Counted from the first letter of the stretch, positions 49,063-57,814 are shown. The stretch is 64,000 nt of DNA from DASUKM01 sp036278735 (GCA_036278735.1 DASUKM010000028.1:62001-126000), one strand, 5' to 3'. Program-made: numbers and translations. Notes: generated by a model not told the origin, from the letters alone.

Positions 49063-50607
49063 CTAGGCCCGGGCGGCTTCGAGGCGCTCCCCCGAGGCCC
49101 GCTCCACGTCCTCGTGCAGGCTCCGGCCGTGCGCGTCCATGGTCACAATCGCGGGAAAGTCCTCGACGTCGAGGTGCCAGAGGGCCTCGGGCGTGCCGAA
49201 CTGCAGCAGCGAGACGCCGGCGACCCGGCGGATGCAGCGCGCGTAGAACTGCGCGGCCCCCCCGATGGCGTTGAGGTACACCGCCCCCGAGCGCTGCAGG
49301 CCGGCCAGCGTCTTCCGCCCCATCCCCCCCTTGCCGATCACCACCCGGACGCCGTAGCGCTCGATGATGTCGGCCTGATAGGGCTCCTCGCGAATGCTCG
49401 TCGTCGGACCCGCCGCGGTCACCTTCCATTGTTCGCCGCCAGAGGCCGCGTCGTCGCGCGCGACGACGGGTCCGCAGTGATAGAGGACCGCGCCGCGCAG
49501 GTCCACCGGCGGCTCGTGCTTCATCAGGTGCGAGTGGACGGCGTCGCGGCCGGTGAACACGCGGCCGGAGATCAGGACGACGTCGCCGACGTTCAAGGCT
49601 CGGACCTGCTCTTCCGAAACGGGCGCCGTCAACCGCACTTCGCGGCCGGTCGGCGGAAAGCCGGCCGCCACCTGCTCCGGCGTGAGCATCGCACGCGACG
49701 GCGTGGCCGCGTCGCGGTACAGCCAGGCGCGGATCTCACCCGTCCGCGCGTCGAGCCGCACGCCCAGCCGGCGGAAGGCCCAGCAGTCATAGGCGATCGA
49801 CACGAAGTAGCTCGCGGGCAGACGATTGAGCACGCCGATCTTGCAGCCGATGAGCGACGTGCGGCCGCCGAACCCCATGGGCCCGACGGTCAACTGGTTG
49901 GCCGTCTCCATGATCGCGCGCTCGAGTCCGGCCAGCCGGTCGTCCGGATTCACGTCGTCGAGCGTCCGGAACAGCTGTTCCTTCGCGTGCAGATAGCCCG
50001 ACGTGCGATCGCCGCCGACGCAGACGCCGACGGCGCCCGGGCTGCAGCCCTTGCCCTGCGCCTTCCAGATCGCGTGGAGGATGCACTTGCGGACGCCGTC
50101 GAGCGTCCGATCGGCGCGCCCGAGGTGATCGAGCTCGGCCGGGAGCGCGTACTGCGCGTTGGTGTTCTCGCAGCCGCCCCCCTTGAGAATCAGCTTCACC
50201 TCGATCTCGTCCGCTTCCCACTGATCGAAATGAATGATGGGCGTGCCGGGCCCGAGGTTGTTGCCGGAGTTCTCGCCAGTGATCGGGTCGACGGAGTTGG
50301 GCCGCAGCTTGCCGCGTCGGGTGGCTTCGGCGATCGCCTCGCGAATCTCCTGACGCATCCAGATCTGGTTGGCTCCGACCGGCACGCGCACCTCGAAGGT
50401 CGGCATGCCGGTGTCCTGGCAGATCGGCCCCTCGCACGAGGCCGCCTCGTCGATGTTCTGCGCGATGATCGTGAGGGCCTGCCCTCCGCGCGTCGCGGGC
50501 TCTTCGGTCGCGAGCGCCGTGGCCATGGCGGCACGGACGTCGGGCGGGAGGTCCGTGGACGTTCTCGTGATCAGGTCGATCAGGCTGTCGCGAAAAGACG
50601 GGAGCAT
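49063..50607 (-). CDS. Class I fumarate hydratase (Fe-S, fused alpha-beta)
   Basis: 514 aa, ATG at 50607. N-terminal alpha domain with Fe-S cysteines in CEGPICQDTGMP, KGCSPGAVGVCVGGD and LIGCKIGVLN; substrate regions TGENSGNNLGPGTP and GGGCENTNAQY. The beta domain follows (SGRVFTGRDAVHSHLMKHEP, then VIGKGGMG). It hydrates fumarate to malate in the TCA cycle. Divergent from an aspartate ammonia-lyase gene whose product is fumarate. A TATACT ends 7 nt before the start. Confidence 0.94.
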   Translation of the reverse strand: MLPSFRDSLIDLITRTSTDLPPDVRAAMATALATEEPATRGGQALTIIAQNIDEAASCEGPICQDTGMPTFEVRVPVGANQIWMRQEIREAIAEATRRGKLRPNSVDPITGENSGNNLGPGTPIIHFDQWEADEIEVKLILKGGGCENTNAQYALPAELDHLGRADRTLDGVRKCILHAIWKAQGKGCSPGAVGVCVGGDRTSGYLHAKEQLFRTLDDVNPDDRLAGLERAIMETANQLTVGPMGFGGRTSLIGCKIGVLNRLPASYFVSIAYDCWAFRRLGVRLDARTGEIRAWLYRDAATPSRAMLTPEQVAAGFPPTGREVRLTAPVSEEQVRALNVGDVVLISGRVFTGRDAVHSHLMKHEPPVDLRGAVLYHCGPVVARDDAASGGEQWKVTAAGPTTSIREEPYQADIIERYGVRVVIGKGGMGRKTLAGLQRSGAVYLNAIGGAAQFYARCIRRVAGVSLLQFGTPEALWHLDVEDFPAIVTMDAHGRSLHEDVERASGERLEAARA

Positions 50608-50614
50608 CCGCAGA

Positions 50615-50622
50615 AGTATAAT
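50615..50622. promoter_or_regulatory. Overlapping divergent -10 boxes, fumarase/aspA
   Basis: AGTATAAT reads TATAAT on plus (50617-50622, 12 nt before the lyase ATG) and TATACT on minus (50620-50615, 7 nt before the fumarase ATG). Only 27 bp lie between the start codons, so the two promoters share the same bases. Confidence 0.55.
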
Positions 50623-50634
50623 TGAACCACGAAG

Positions 50635-52158
50635 ATGCGGGCGAAACCGGGCCGGCAACGGCCGCCAGCGCGTGCCGTGCGGAAGCGCGGCGAACAGGCG
50701 ACGCGCGTCGAGCGCGATTCGCTCGGGGCGCTGCGCGTGCCGGCCGGTGCGTACTACGGCGTACAGACCCAGCGCGCCGTCGAGAACTTTCCCATCAGCG
50801 GCCTGCACGCGCCCGCGGAGCTCGTCACCGCCACCGTGCTCGTGAAAAAGGCGTGCGCCGAAGCGAACGCCTCGCTCGACCGGCTCGACGCGACCGTGGC
50901 GCAGGCGATCGTGCGGGCGGCGGACGAAGTCCTGGCCGGCGGCTTCCGCGATCAGTTCGTCGTCGACGTGTACCAGGCGGGGGCCGGGACGTCGCACAAC
51001 ATGAACACGAACGAGGTGCTCGCCAACCGCGCCGCCGAGCTGATGGGGGGCACGCGCGGCGACTACACCCGCGTGCACCCGAACGATCACGTCAACATGG
51101 GACAGTCGACCAACGACGTGTTCCCGACGTCGACGCGGCTCGCGCTGCTGCTGATGCTGGGGGGCTTGCGCGACGCTGCGGGGGAGCTGACCGACGCGCT
51201 GCGCGAGAAGGCACGCGCGTTTGCAGGCGTGATCAAGACCGGGCGGACGCACCTGCAGGACGCGGTGCCGATCACGCTCGGCCAGGAATTCAGCGGCTAC
51301 GCCGACAACGTCGCGCAGGCGGCCAGCGAGGTGGCGCATGCCGCCGGGTCGCTGCACGAGTTGAACCTCGGGGCAACCGCCGTCGGGACAGGGCTGAATG
51401 CGGGCGACGAGTTCACGCGGCGTGCCGTGGCGAACCTCGCGCGCTTCTCGGCGCTCGCGCTGCATCCCGCGCGCAACCGCTTCCGCGTCACACAGAGCAT
51501 GGGGGACGTGCTCGCGTATTCCGGCGCGCTGCGGCGGCTCGCCGTCGAACTGGGGAAGATCGCGTCGGACCTGCGGCTGTTGAGCATGGGGCCGCGCGCC
51601 GGCATCGCCGAAATCATGCTCCCGGCCGTGCAGCCCGGCTCGTCGATCATGCCGGGCAAGGTGAATCCGTCCATTCCCGAAATGGTCAACCAGGTGTGCT
51701 TCCAGGCGATCGGCTGCGACGCGGCGATCCTGGCCGCCGCAGACGCCGGACAGCTCGAACTGAACGTCATGATGCCGGTCATCGCGTGGAACGCCTTGCA
51801 CGCGACCGCCATCCTGCGGCAGGCGATGCGCGTGTTCGCGTCGCGCTGTATCGTCGGGATCACCGCCGACGAGGCGCGCTGCCGCGAACTGCTCGACCGC
51901 AGCACGGCCGTCGCCACGGCCCTGAGTCCGTACATCGGTTACGCGGCGACAGCGGACGTCGCGAAAGCGTCGGTCGCGACGGGACGGCCCGTCCGCGACC
52001 TCGTGCGCGAGCGGCATCTGCTGCCCGACGATCGGCTCGACGCGATCCTGGCGCCGGAAGCGATGACATCGCCAGGCGTCGCCGGCCGCCGCGCCGGCGC
52101 GGCCCGAACCACCAGCGTGCGCCCGCGCGCGGCGCGCGCGTCCACCCGAAGACGATGA
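50635..52158 (+). CDS. aspA: Aspartate ammonia-lyase
   Basis: 507 aa from ATG 50635; GTG at 50677 is an alternative because the family starts near RVERDSLGALRVPAGAYYG. Superfamily motifs: TSHNMNTNEVLANRA, HPNDHVNMGQSTNDVFPTS, KTGRTHLQDAVPITLGQEFS and the signature GSSIMPGKVNP. The QTQRAVENFPISG start favours AspA over fumarase C. It converts aspartate to fumarate and ammonia. A Pro/Arg-rich tail follows the catalytic part. Coupled to the next gene by ATGA. Confidence 0.9.
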   Translation: MRAKPGRQRPPARAVRKRGEQATRVERDSLGALRVPAGAYYGVQTQRAVENFPISGLHAPAELVTATVLVKKACAEANASLDRLDATVAQAIVRAADEVLAGGFRDQFVVDVYQAGAGTSHNMNTNEVLANRAAELMGGTRGDYTRVHPNDHVNMGQSTNDVFPTSTRLALLLMLGGLRDAAGELTDALREKARAFAGVIKTGRTHLQDAVPITLGQEFSGYADNVAQAASEVAHAAGSLHELNLGATAVGTGLNAGDEFTRRAVANLARFSALALHPARNRFRVTQSMGDVLAYSGALRRLAVELGKIASDLRLLSMGPRAGIAEIMLPAVQPGSSIMPGKVNPSIPEMVNQVCFQAIGCDAAILAAADAGQLELNVMMPVIAWNALHATAILRQAMRVFASRCIVGITADEARCRELLDRSTAVATALSPYIGYAATADVAKASVATGRPVRDLVRERHLLPDDRLDAILAPEAMTSPGVAGRRAGAARTTSVRPRAARASTRRR

Positions 52159-52838
52159 CCGCCCGCCGGCCACGGCGCCCTTCCCTGCTGCGGTTCGCTG
52201 CCGTCGCGCTGTCGATCCTGCTCGGCGCGACGACCCTCGCGGCCCAGCACGCGCGCCTGTTCCCACCCGAGGAGCTGGGACTGCTCGAAGGTCCGGACCG
52301 CGACGTCTGGCAGCAGCCCGATCGAATCATGGACGCGCTCGGGATCGGCGACGGCAGCGTGGTCGCGGATCTCGGGGCCGGCAGCGGCTGGTTCACGATT
52401 CGGCTCGCGCGGCGCGTGGGCCCGAACGGCGTGGTCTACGCGGAAGACATCCAGCGCCAGATGATCGAAGCCGTGGACCGGCGCGTGCAGCGCGAAGGAC
52501 TGCGAAACGTCCGGACGGTGCTCGGGACGGCGCGCGACCCCCATCTGCCGGACGGCTCCATCGATGCGGTCCTGATGGTCGACACGTACTGGGAAGTGGA
52601 ACAGCCGATCGAGCTGCTGCGCAAGATCGACCGCTCGCTGAAGCCTGGTGGCCGAATCGGGATCGTCGACTTCAAACGGGACGGCGGCGGCCCGGGGCCG
52701 GCCATGGACGAACGGAGCGATCCGGGGCGCGCCATCGAGGACGCGCGGGCGGCGGGGCTCGACCTGCTCTCGCGCGAGACGTTCCTGCGGTATCAATACA
52801 TGCTGGTGTTCGGCCACGCGCCCGGCCACCGACGATGA
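52155..52838 (+). CDS. Secreted SAM-dependent methyltransferase
   Basis: 227 aa, ATG at 52155. A signal peptide (LLRFAAVALSILLGATTLAA) precedes a class I methyltransferase fold: VVADLGAGSGWFTIRLARRV (SAM loop), VYAEDIQ, and DAVLMVDTYWEVEQPIELL. Export of a SAM-dependent enzyme is unusual because SAM is cytoplasmic, but this layout is common in Acidobacteriota and related genomes. Start and stop overlap both neighbours. Confidence 0.85.
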   Translation: MTARRPRRPSLLRFAAVALSILLGATTLAAQHARLFPPEELGLLEGPDRDVWQQPDRIMDALGIGDGSVVADLGAGSGWFTIRLARRVGPNGVVYAEDIQRQMIEAVDRRVQREGLRNVRTVLGTARDPHLPDGSIDAVLMVDTYWEVEQPIELLRKIDRSLKPGGRIGIVDFKRDGGGPGPAMDERSDPGRAIEDARAAGLDLLSRETFLRYQYMLVFGHAPGHRR

Positions 52839-53698
52839 GCGCCCTGCCCCGCTTCTTCGCCGATTATCAGCAGCGCGTGTCGGCGGAACTGCACCGGATC
52901 GTCCCGCCGGGCGAGGCGGCGGTCGAGCGCGCGATGGCCTACACCGCGCTCGCCCCCTCGAAGCAGGTGCGCGCCGTCCTGACGCTGCTGTGCGCCGAAT
53001 TGTGCGGCGTCGACAGCGCCGCGGCGGTGCCGGCGGCGGCCGCCATCGAGCTGGTGCACTCGGCCTCGCTGATCCTCGACGATCTGCCCTCGATGGACGA
53101 TGCGCCGCTGCGGCGCGGACGGCCGGCGAACCATCGGGAATTCGGCGAGTCGATCGCGATCCTTGCCGCGTTTGCGCTGCTGAACCTCGCGTACGGCACG
53201 ATCGCGCGCCGGTACGAGCCGCCGCTCGCCTCGCGGCTGGCGTCGCTCGCATCGGACGCGATCGGCCCGGCCGGCCTCACCGGCGGTCAGGCACTCGACC
53301 TGCTCGCGACCGAGCACCAGATCACCTTCGAGGCGCTCGAGCGCATCCATCGCGGCAAGACAGGGGCGCTGTTCGTCGCCGCAGCCACCGCGGGAGCGCT
53401 CGTCGGGGGGGCCGCGGGAGAACCGGTCGCCGCGCTCGCCGCCTACGCGAAGAATCTCGGCCTCGCCTTCCAGATCGTCGACGACCTGCTCGACGTCGAG
53501 GGCGATCCCGCACAGACCGGCAAGGCGGTGCGCGAGGACGCCCGCAAGACGACGTTCGTTTCGTTCAGCGGGGTCGCCGGCGCGCGCCAGCTCGCGCTCG
53601 AGCTGTGCCAGACGGCGGACCGCGCACTCGCCCCGTTCGGCGGCCAGGCCGATCGTCTGCGCGAGCTGTCGGCGTTCGTGGCCTCGAGGCGGCTGTGA
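52835..53698 (+). CDS. Polyprenyl (farnesyl/geranylgeranyl) diphosphate synthase
   Basis: 287 aa, ATG at 52835 (ATGA overlap). First aspartate-rich motif DDLPSMDD at 82-89, followed by PLRRGRPANH; second motif QIVDDLLDVEGD. The six-residue spacing of the first motif fits bacterial FPP/GGPP synthases of the IspA type. The KRLRP motif near the N-terminus is altered (SKQVRAVL). It condenses isopentenyl diphosphate with allylic diphosphates. Confidence 0.9.
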   Translation: MSALPRFFADYQQRVSAELHRIVPPGEAAVERAMAYTALAPSKQVRAVLTLLCAELCGVDSAAAVPAAAAIELVHSASLILDDLPSMDDAPLRRGRPANHREFGESIAILAAFALLNLAYGTIARRYEPPLASRLASLASDAIGPAGLTGGQALDLLATEHQITFEALERIHRGKTGALFVAAATAGALVGGAAGEPVAALAAYAKNLGLAFQIVDDLLDVEGDPAQTGKAVREDARKTTFVSFSGVAGARQLALELCQTADRALAPFGGQADRLRELSAFVASRRL

Positions 53699-55611
53699 CG
53701 AACGAGCCGCGCGACACCCGCGTGGACGAGCTGCGGCAGCAGCTTCGTACGCTCGGCTACCTGGACGCCGGCGTCGACAGGTTCGTACTCGGGCCCGCCC
53801 GCCGATCGCGGACGCCGATCGCGCTGGCCGGACTCGCGAGCGTGCGGGTCGGCATCCTCGCCGGCATCCTGCTCGGACCGGCCGCGGCGATCGGCCTCGA
53901 CGCGCGGCTGCCCGGGCTGGTCACGGGGGCGCGCGATGCGGCGGTGCTCGCCTTGTACCTCGGCGCGCTGTTCGGCGCGGCCACGACCGTCGTCTCGCTG
54001 GCGGTCTGCCTGACGGCGCGCCTGCTCGTCGGGCCGTCCACCGTGCGCGCGCGCCCGGGCCGCGCCCGTACCATCGCGGTCGGCGCCGGCGCGCTCGTCT
54101 CCGCGGCGTCGCTCGCCTATCTGACGCTCTGGTGGCGAACGGCCAATACGGGATGGCACGCCGCCGGCCCCACCGCGCTCGCGCTGGTGCTCGCCGTGGC
54201 CATCAGCCTGCTGCTCGGGCATGCGGTGCGCATCGCGACGAGCGGCGTGCTCGCGGCAGGTGCGAGCCAGGGTGCGATCGCCCGCGGGCGCGAACCGTCG
54301 TGGCGCGGAACGATGGCGGCCGCCGCACTGGCGTTTGTCGCGGCCGCCGTGCTGCTCGTCTGGACGGCACCGGCCGACGCCGCCGCGGACGCGGCGCCGC
54401 CGCTCACGGTCGTGTCGACCGGTCTACGCGTGCGCGTGGTCGCCATCGACGGCGTCGACGAGCACGTACTGCAGCAGCTCACCGGCGCCGGGCAGCTGCC
54501 CGCGTTCACGGCGCTGCTGCGCGGCGCGCGAGCGCACCTGGCCGCGGCCGACACGCGCGACCCGGCGCGGGCCTGGACGACGATCGCGACGGGGGAGCCG
54601 CCGGCCGTCCACGGCGTGACGGCGCTCGAGACGCGGCGCGTCGCCGGCGTCCAGGGGCGGATCGCCGGCGGCGCCGGGACGGCGGGAGACCTCGTGCGCG
54701 CCGCGACCGACCTGCTGCGGCTCACGCGGCCCGCGATCGTCAGGCGCGACGAACGGCGCGTGAAGACGCTCTGGGAAGTGGCCGCCGGCGCGGGACTCCG
54801 GGCCGCCGTCGTGAACTGGTGGGCGAGCTGGCCGGCGCCCGCGACGGGCGGGGTCGTCCTGACCGATCGCGCGATCCTCCGGCTCGAACGCGGAGGTCCG
54901 CTCGACGCCGAAATCGCCCCCGCCGCGCTGTACGACCCGCTGCGCCGCCGCTGGCCGGCGCTGCGCGCCGAGGCGGTCGCGCGCGCCGCCCGCGCCTTCG
55001 ACGCGATTGCCGACGGCCCGACGGCCGCCGTGCTGAAGCGATCGGCGGAGCTCGACGCGACGCTCGCCGCCGTCAATGCCGCGCTCCCGGGACCGCCGGC
55101 CGATCTCGACGCCCTGTACTTGCCCGGACTCGACATCGCGCAGCACGCGCTGCTCGGCGGGTCGGGCGAGGCGGCCCTGGCGCCGTCGGCGCTTGCGGCC
55201 CGGCTCGACGCCTTGCGCGCGTACTATGCGTTCCTCGACGGTCTGCTCGCGCCGGCCTTCACGCCGCACGAGGGGGAACTCGTGGTGGTGGTGATGGAGC
55301 CCGGACGCGTCGACACGCCGGGCCGCGGCCTGCTCGCGATCGCCGGACCGGCCGTCGTCGTCGCGACGTCCGTTCAGGCGCAGGCGGTCGACGTCGCCCC
55401 GACCGTCGTGTACGCGCTCGGCGTCCCCGTCAGCCGGGAACTGACGGGGCACGTGCTGACGTCGCTCTTCGACCCCGCGTTCACACAGCGCTATCCGGAG
55501 CGCTTCGTCGCCAGGTACGGACGTCCATCCGCGCACAGCGAACCGCGGCGCGGGCATCCACTCGATCAGGAGATGCTCGATCGGTTGAAGAGTCTCGGCT
55601 ACGTGCGGTAG
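53695..55611 (+). CDS. Membrane alkaline-phosphatase-like hydrolase
   Basis: 638 aa, GTG at 53695 (GTGA overlap). An N-terminal region with several membrane spans (VGILAGILLGPAAAIGL, AVLALYLGALFGAATTVVSL, and later spans to about residue 230) precedes a soluble domain typical of type I phosphodiesterase/alkaline phosphatase folds: VRVVAIDGVDEHVLQQL (metal Asp), AWTTIATGEPPAVHGV (Thr nucleophile region), and LYLPGLDIAQHALLG. Substrate unknown. Convergent with bioY; 13-bp overlap. Confidence 0.82.
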   Translation: MTNEPRDTRVDELRQQLRTLGYLDAGVDRFVLGPARRSRTPIALAGLASVRVGILAGILLGPAAAIGLDARLPGLVTGARDAAVLALYLGALFGAATTVVSLAVCLTARLLVGPSTVRARPGRARTIAVGAGALVSAASLAYLTLWWRTANTGWHAAGPTALALVLAVAISLLLGHAVRIATSGVLAAGASQGAIARGREPSWRGTMAAAALAFVAAAVLLVWTAPADAAADAAPPLTVVSTGLRVRVVAIDGVDEHVLQQLTGAGQLPAFTALLRGARAHLAAADTRDPARAWTTIATGEPPAVHGVTALETRRVAGVQGRIAGGAGTAGDLVRAATDLLRLTRPAIVRRDERRVKTLWEVAAGAGLRAAVVNWWASWPAPATGGVVLTDRAILRLERGGPLDAEIAPAALYDPLRRRWPALRAEAVARAARAFDAIADGPTAAVLKRSAELDATLAAVNAALPGPPADLDALYLPGLDIAQHALLGGSGEAALAPSALAARLDALRAYYAFLDGLLAPAFTPHEGELVVVVMEPGRVDTPGRGLLAIAGPAVVVATSVQAQAVDVAPTVVYALGVPVSRELTGHVLTSLFDPAFTQRYPERFVARYGRPSAHSEPRRGHPLDQEMLDRLKSLGYVR

Positions 55612-56216
55612 CGGTTGAGGAACGCCCAGGCGGACGGCAGCACGGCGGCGGCGATCGCGATCTTCAGCAGATCCGCCACGACGAATGGATAGAAGCCCGC
55701 GCCGAGGGCGGCGGCGAAACCGACCGCGACAGGTCCGTAGGCGATCCACGCGATCCCGAACCCGTACACGATCGCGAGGCCCGCGAGCATCGCGACGAGC
55801 GACGTCGTGTAGCGCCGATCGAATCGGCGCTCGGCCAGGTAGCCGGCGACGAATGCGGCGAAGGGATAACTCATCAGGTAGCCGCCCGTCGGGCCGAGCA
55901 GGCGCGCGAACCCCTGCGGCAACACGGGAGACGCGGCGAACACGGGCAGGCCCGCGATCCCCAGGACGAGGTACAGCACCTGGCTGCTCATTCCGAGCCG
56001 CGCGCCCAGCGCGGCCCCTCCCAGCAGCACGACCATCGGCTGCAGCGTGAACGGCACGGGCGTGAACGGCAGCGGAACGCTGACCTGTGCGGCCACGACT
56101 GTCAGCACCGTCACGAACAGCACCGCGCCGACGCGCAGGCCGGCCGATAGCTCCGCCCGTCCGGCGACGACGTGGAACAATGTCCCGGTGGGCAGTGGTT
56201 CGACCCGCACGCTCAT
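55599..56216 (-). CDS. bioY: BioY biotin transporter substrate-binding protein
   Basis: 205 aa, ATG at 56216. Six hydrophobic spans with BioY landmarks: VPLPFTPVPFTLQPMVVLLG, ALGARLGMSSQVLYLVLG, GPTGGYLMSYPFAAFVAGYL. It binds biotin in the membrane and works alone or with an ECF energising module. No ecfA or ecfT genes nearby. A TAGAAT ends 8 nt before the start, which is only 18 bp from the divergent thiD. Confidence 0.93.
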   Translation of the reverse strand: MSVRVEPLPTGTLFHVVAGRAELSAGLRVGAVLFVTVLTVVAAQVSVPLPFTPVPFTLQPMVVLLGGAALGARLGMSSQVLYLVLGIAGLPVFAASPVLPQGFARLLGPTGGYLMSYPFAAFVAGYLAERRFDRRYTTSLVAMLAGLAIVYGFGIAWIAYGPVAVGFAAALGAGFYPFVVADLLKIAIAAAVLPSAWAFLNRYRT

Positions 56217-56234
56217 GGTTTCGGATTCTACTGT

Positions 56235-57023
56235 ATGCCTACAGCACTGACAATCGCGGGCAGCGACTCGAGCGCGGGCGCCGGCATCCAGGCCGATTTG
56301 AAGACGTTCGCGGCCCACGGCGTGTACGGCACCTGCGCGGTCACGGCCGTGACCGCGCAGAATACGCTTGGCGTCGTCACCTGGATGGCGCTGCCCGCCG
56401 ATCTCGTCACCGCGCAGATCGAAGCGGTCGTCGGAGATCTCGGGGCGGACGCCGTCAAGGTGGGCATGCTCGCCAACGCCGCGATCGTGGAAGCGGTGGG
56501 GGCTGCGATCGACGCCCTCGAACTCCGCCACGTCGTCGTCGATCCGGTGATGGTCGCCAAAGGGGGGGCCTCCCTGCTGGCAGACGAGGCGATCGGCGCG
56601 ATGCGCGCCGAACTGCTGCCGCGCGCGCTGGTGCTGACGCCAAATGTCCCGGAAGCCGCGATGCTCGCGGACACCGTCATTCGGACCGTCGAGGACATGC
56701 GCCACGCCGCAAGCCGCATCCGGGCGCTCGGCCCCGGGATCGTGGTCGTCAAGGGCGGACATCTCGACGGGCCGGAATCGATTGATGTCGTCTGCACGGG
56801 GGACACGACGTTCGAGCTGCGCCGCCCGCGGGTCGCCACCGCGCACACGCACGGAACGGGCTGCACCTTCTCGTCGGCCATCGCCGCCAACCTGGCCCTG
56901 GGACGGTCCATTCAGGATGCCGTGGAGGAAGCCCGGGCCTACGTGGACGGGGCCATTCGCCACGCGCCCGGCCTCGGCCGAGGCCACGGCCCGCTGGAGC
57001 ACTTCTGGAAACCCAACGCCTGA
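56235..57023 (+). CDS. thiD: Hydroxymethylpyrimidine/phosphomethylpyrimidine kinase
   Basis: 262 aa, ATG at 56235. Ribokinase-fold signatures: TIAGSDSSAGAGIQADLKTF, VVDPVMVAKGGASLL, LTPNVPEAAML, VVVKGGHLDG, and the anion-hole HTHGTGCTFSSAIAANLALG. It phosphorylates HMP and HMP-P in thiamine synthesis. No TPP riboswitch fits in the 18-bp upstream gap. The stop is followed by a 7-bp tandem array. Confidence 0.94.
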   Translation: MPTALTIAGSDSSAGAGIQADLKTFAAHGVYGTCAVTAVTAQNTLGVVTWMALPADLVTAQIEAVVGDLGADAVKVGMLANAAIVEAVGAAIDALELRHVVVDPVMVAKGGASLLADEAIGAMRAELLPRALVLTPNVPEAAMLADTVIRTVEDMRHAASRIRALGPGIVVVKGGHLDGPESIDVVCTGDTTFELRRPRVATAHTHGTGCTFSSAIAANLALGRSIQDAVEEARAYVDGAIRHAPGLGRGHGPLEHFWKPNA

Positions 57024-57050
57024 AGCCCAAAGCCTAAAGCCCAAAGTCGA
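57023..57050. repeat. Heptanucleotide tandem array (AAGCCCA)
   Basis: Four 7-bp units (AAGCCCA, AAGCCTA, AAGCCCA, AAGTCGA) starting at the last base of the thiD stop codon, filling the gap to the moaE promoter. Confidence 0.75.
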
Positions 57051-57055
57051 GAGCG

Positions 57056-57061
57056 TATACT
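57056..57061 (+). promoter_or_regulatory. -10 box of moaE
   Basis: TATACT, gap CAACAT (6 nt), then the ATG at 57068. Leaderless start predicted. Confidence 0.5.
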
Positions 57062-57067
57062 CAACAT

Positions 57068-57538
57068 ATGGGGCCGTTCAGGGTGACTGACGAGCCGCTC
57101 GACGTGGGCGCGCTGGCCGAGGCTGTGGCCGGTCCTGCCGACGGCGCCCTGGCGTCGTTCGTGGGACTGGTGCGTGACCACAACGCGGGGCGGCGCGTCC
57201 TGTCTCTGGAGTACGAGGCGTACGCACCTCTGGCGGTGCGCGTGTTCGAGCAGATCGCGGCCGAGGCGCGCGAACGCTGGCCCGAGGCGCGCGTGGCCAT
57301 TCATCACCGGACCGGACGCCTCGACATCGGCGACGCGAGCGTCGTCGTGGTGGCCGCCTCTCCGCACCGTGGCGATGCGTTTGCCGCGTGCCGGTACGGG
57401 ATCGAGCGCGTGAAGCAGATTGCGCCGATCTGGAAGCGCGAGCATTTCGAGGGGGGCGACGTCTGGATCGAGGGATCCCTCGCCGATCCCGGGGACGCCG
57501 CGGCGCGCGAAGCCGCGTACGCACGCGCATGTTCGTAA
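57068..57538 (+). CDS. moaE: Molybdopterin synthase catalytic subunit MoaE
   Basis: 156 aa, ATG at 57068. MoaE features: ALASFVGLVRDHNAGRRVLS, LEYEAYAPLAVRVFEQIA, VAIHHRTGRLDIGD and the catalytic Lys region APIWKREHFEGGDVWIEG. Together with MoaD it converts precursor Z to molybdopterin. Overlaps moaD by 10 bp. Confidence 0.94.
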   Translation: MGPFRVTDEPLDVGALAEAVAGPADGALASFVGLVRDHNAGRRVLSLEYEAYAPLAVRVFEQIAAEARERWPEARVAIHHRTGRLDIGDASVVVVAASPHRGDAFAACRYGIERVKQIAPIWKREHFEGGDVWIEGSLADPGDAAAREAAYARACS

Positions 57539-57774
57539 CGGTCCGGCTGTTCGCGCGCTTGCGGGAACTGACGGGGGCCGCCGAGCTGACGCGGCAACTG
57601 CCGGACGGCTCGCGCGCGGCCGACGCATGGGATGCGCTGACGCGTGAGTTCCCCGCGCTCGCGCCATACACGACATCGGTGTCGTGCGCCGTCAACGAAG
57701 CCTACGCCCGGCCGGCGCGCCCGCTCGCCGACGGCGACGAGGTGGCATTCCTGCCGCCGGTTTCCGGCGGGTGA
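57529..57774 (+). CDS. moaD: Molybdopterin synthase sulfur carrier subunit MoaD
   Basis: 81 aa, ATG at 57529. Ubiquitin-like fold (FVTVRLFARLRELTGAAELT) ending in EVAFLPPVSGG; the terminal Gly-Gly is the thiocarboxylated end that donates sulfur to MoaE. Coupled to moaE by overlap. Confidence 0.94.
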   Translation: MFVTVRLFARLRELTGAAELTRQLPDGSRAADAWDALTREFPALAPYTTSVSCAVNEAYARPARPLADGDEVAFLPPVSGG

Positions 57775-57802
57775 ACGGTCCGCGCGGTTCGGATCCAGAC
57801 CA

Positions 57803-57808
57803 TAGACT
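57803..57808 (+). promoter_or_regulatory. -10 box of prfA
   Basis: TAGACT, gap ACATTC (6 nt), then the ATG at 57815. Leaderless start predicted. Confidence 0.5.
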
Positions 57809-57814
57809 ACATTC

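Noticed and set aside
49114..50625. 503-codon plus-strand frame opposite fumarase
   Set aside because: The minus strand encodes a full class I fumarase with all Fe-S cysteines.
56217..56234. TPP or biotin riboswitch between bioY and thiD
   Set aside because: The gap is 18 bp, too short for any known riboswitch.
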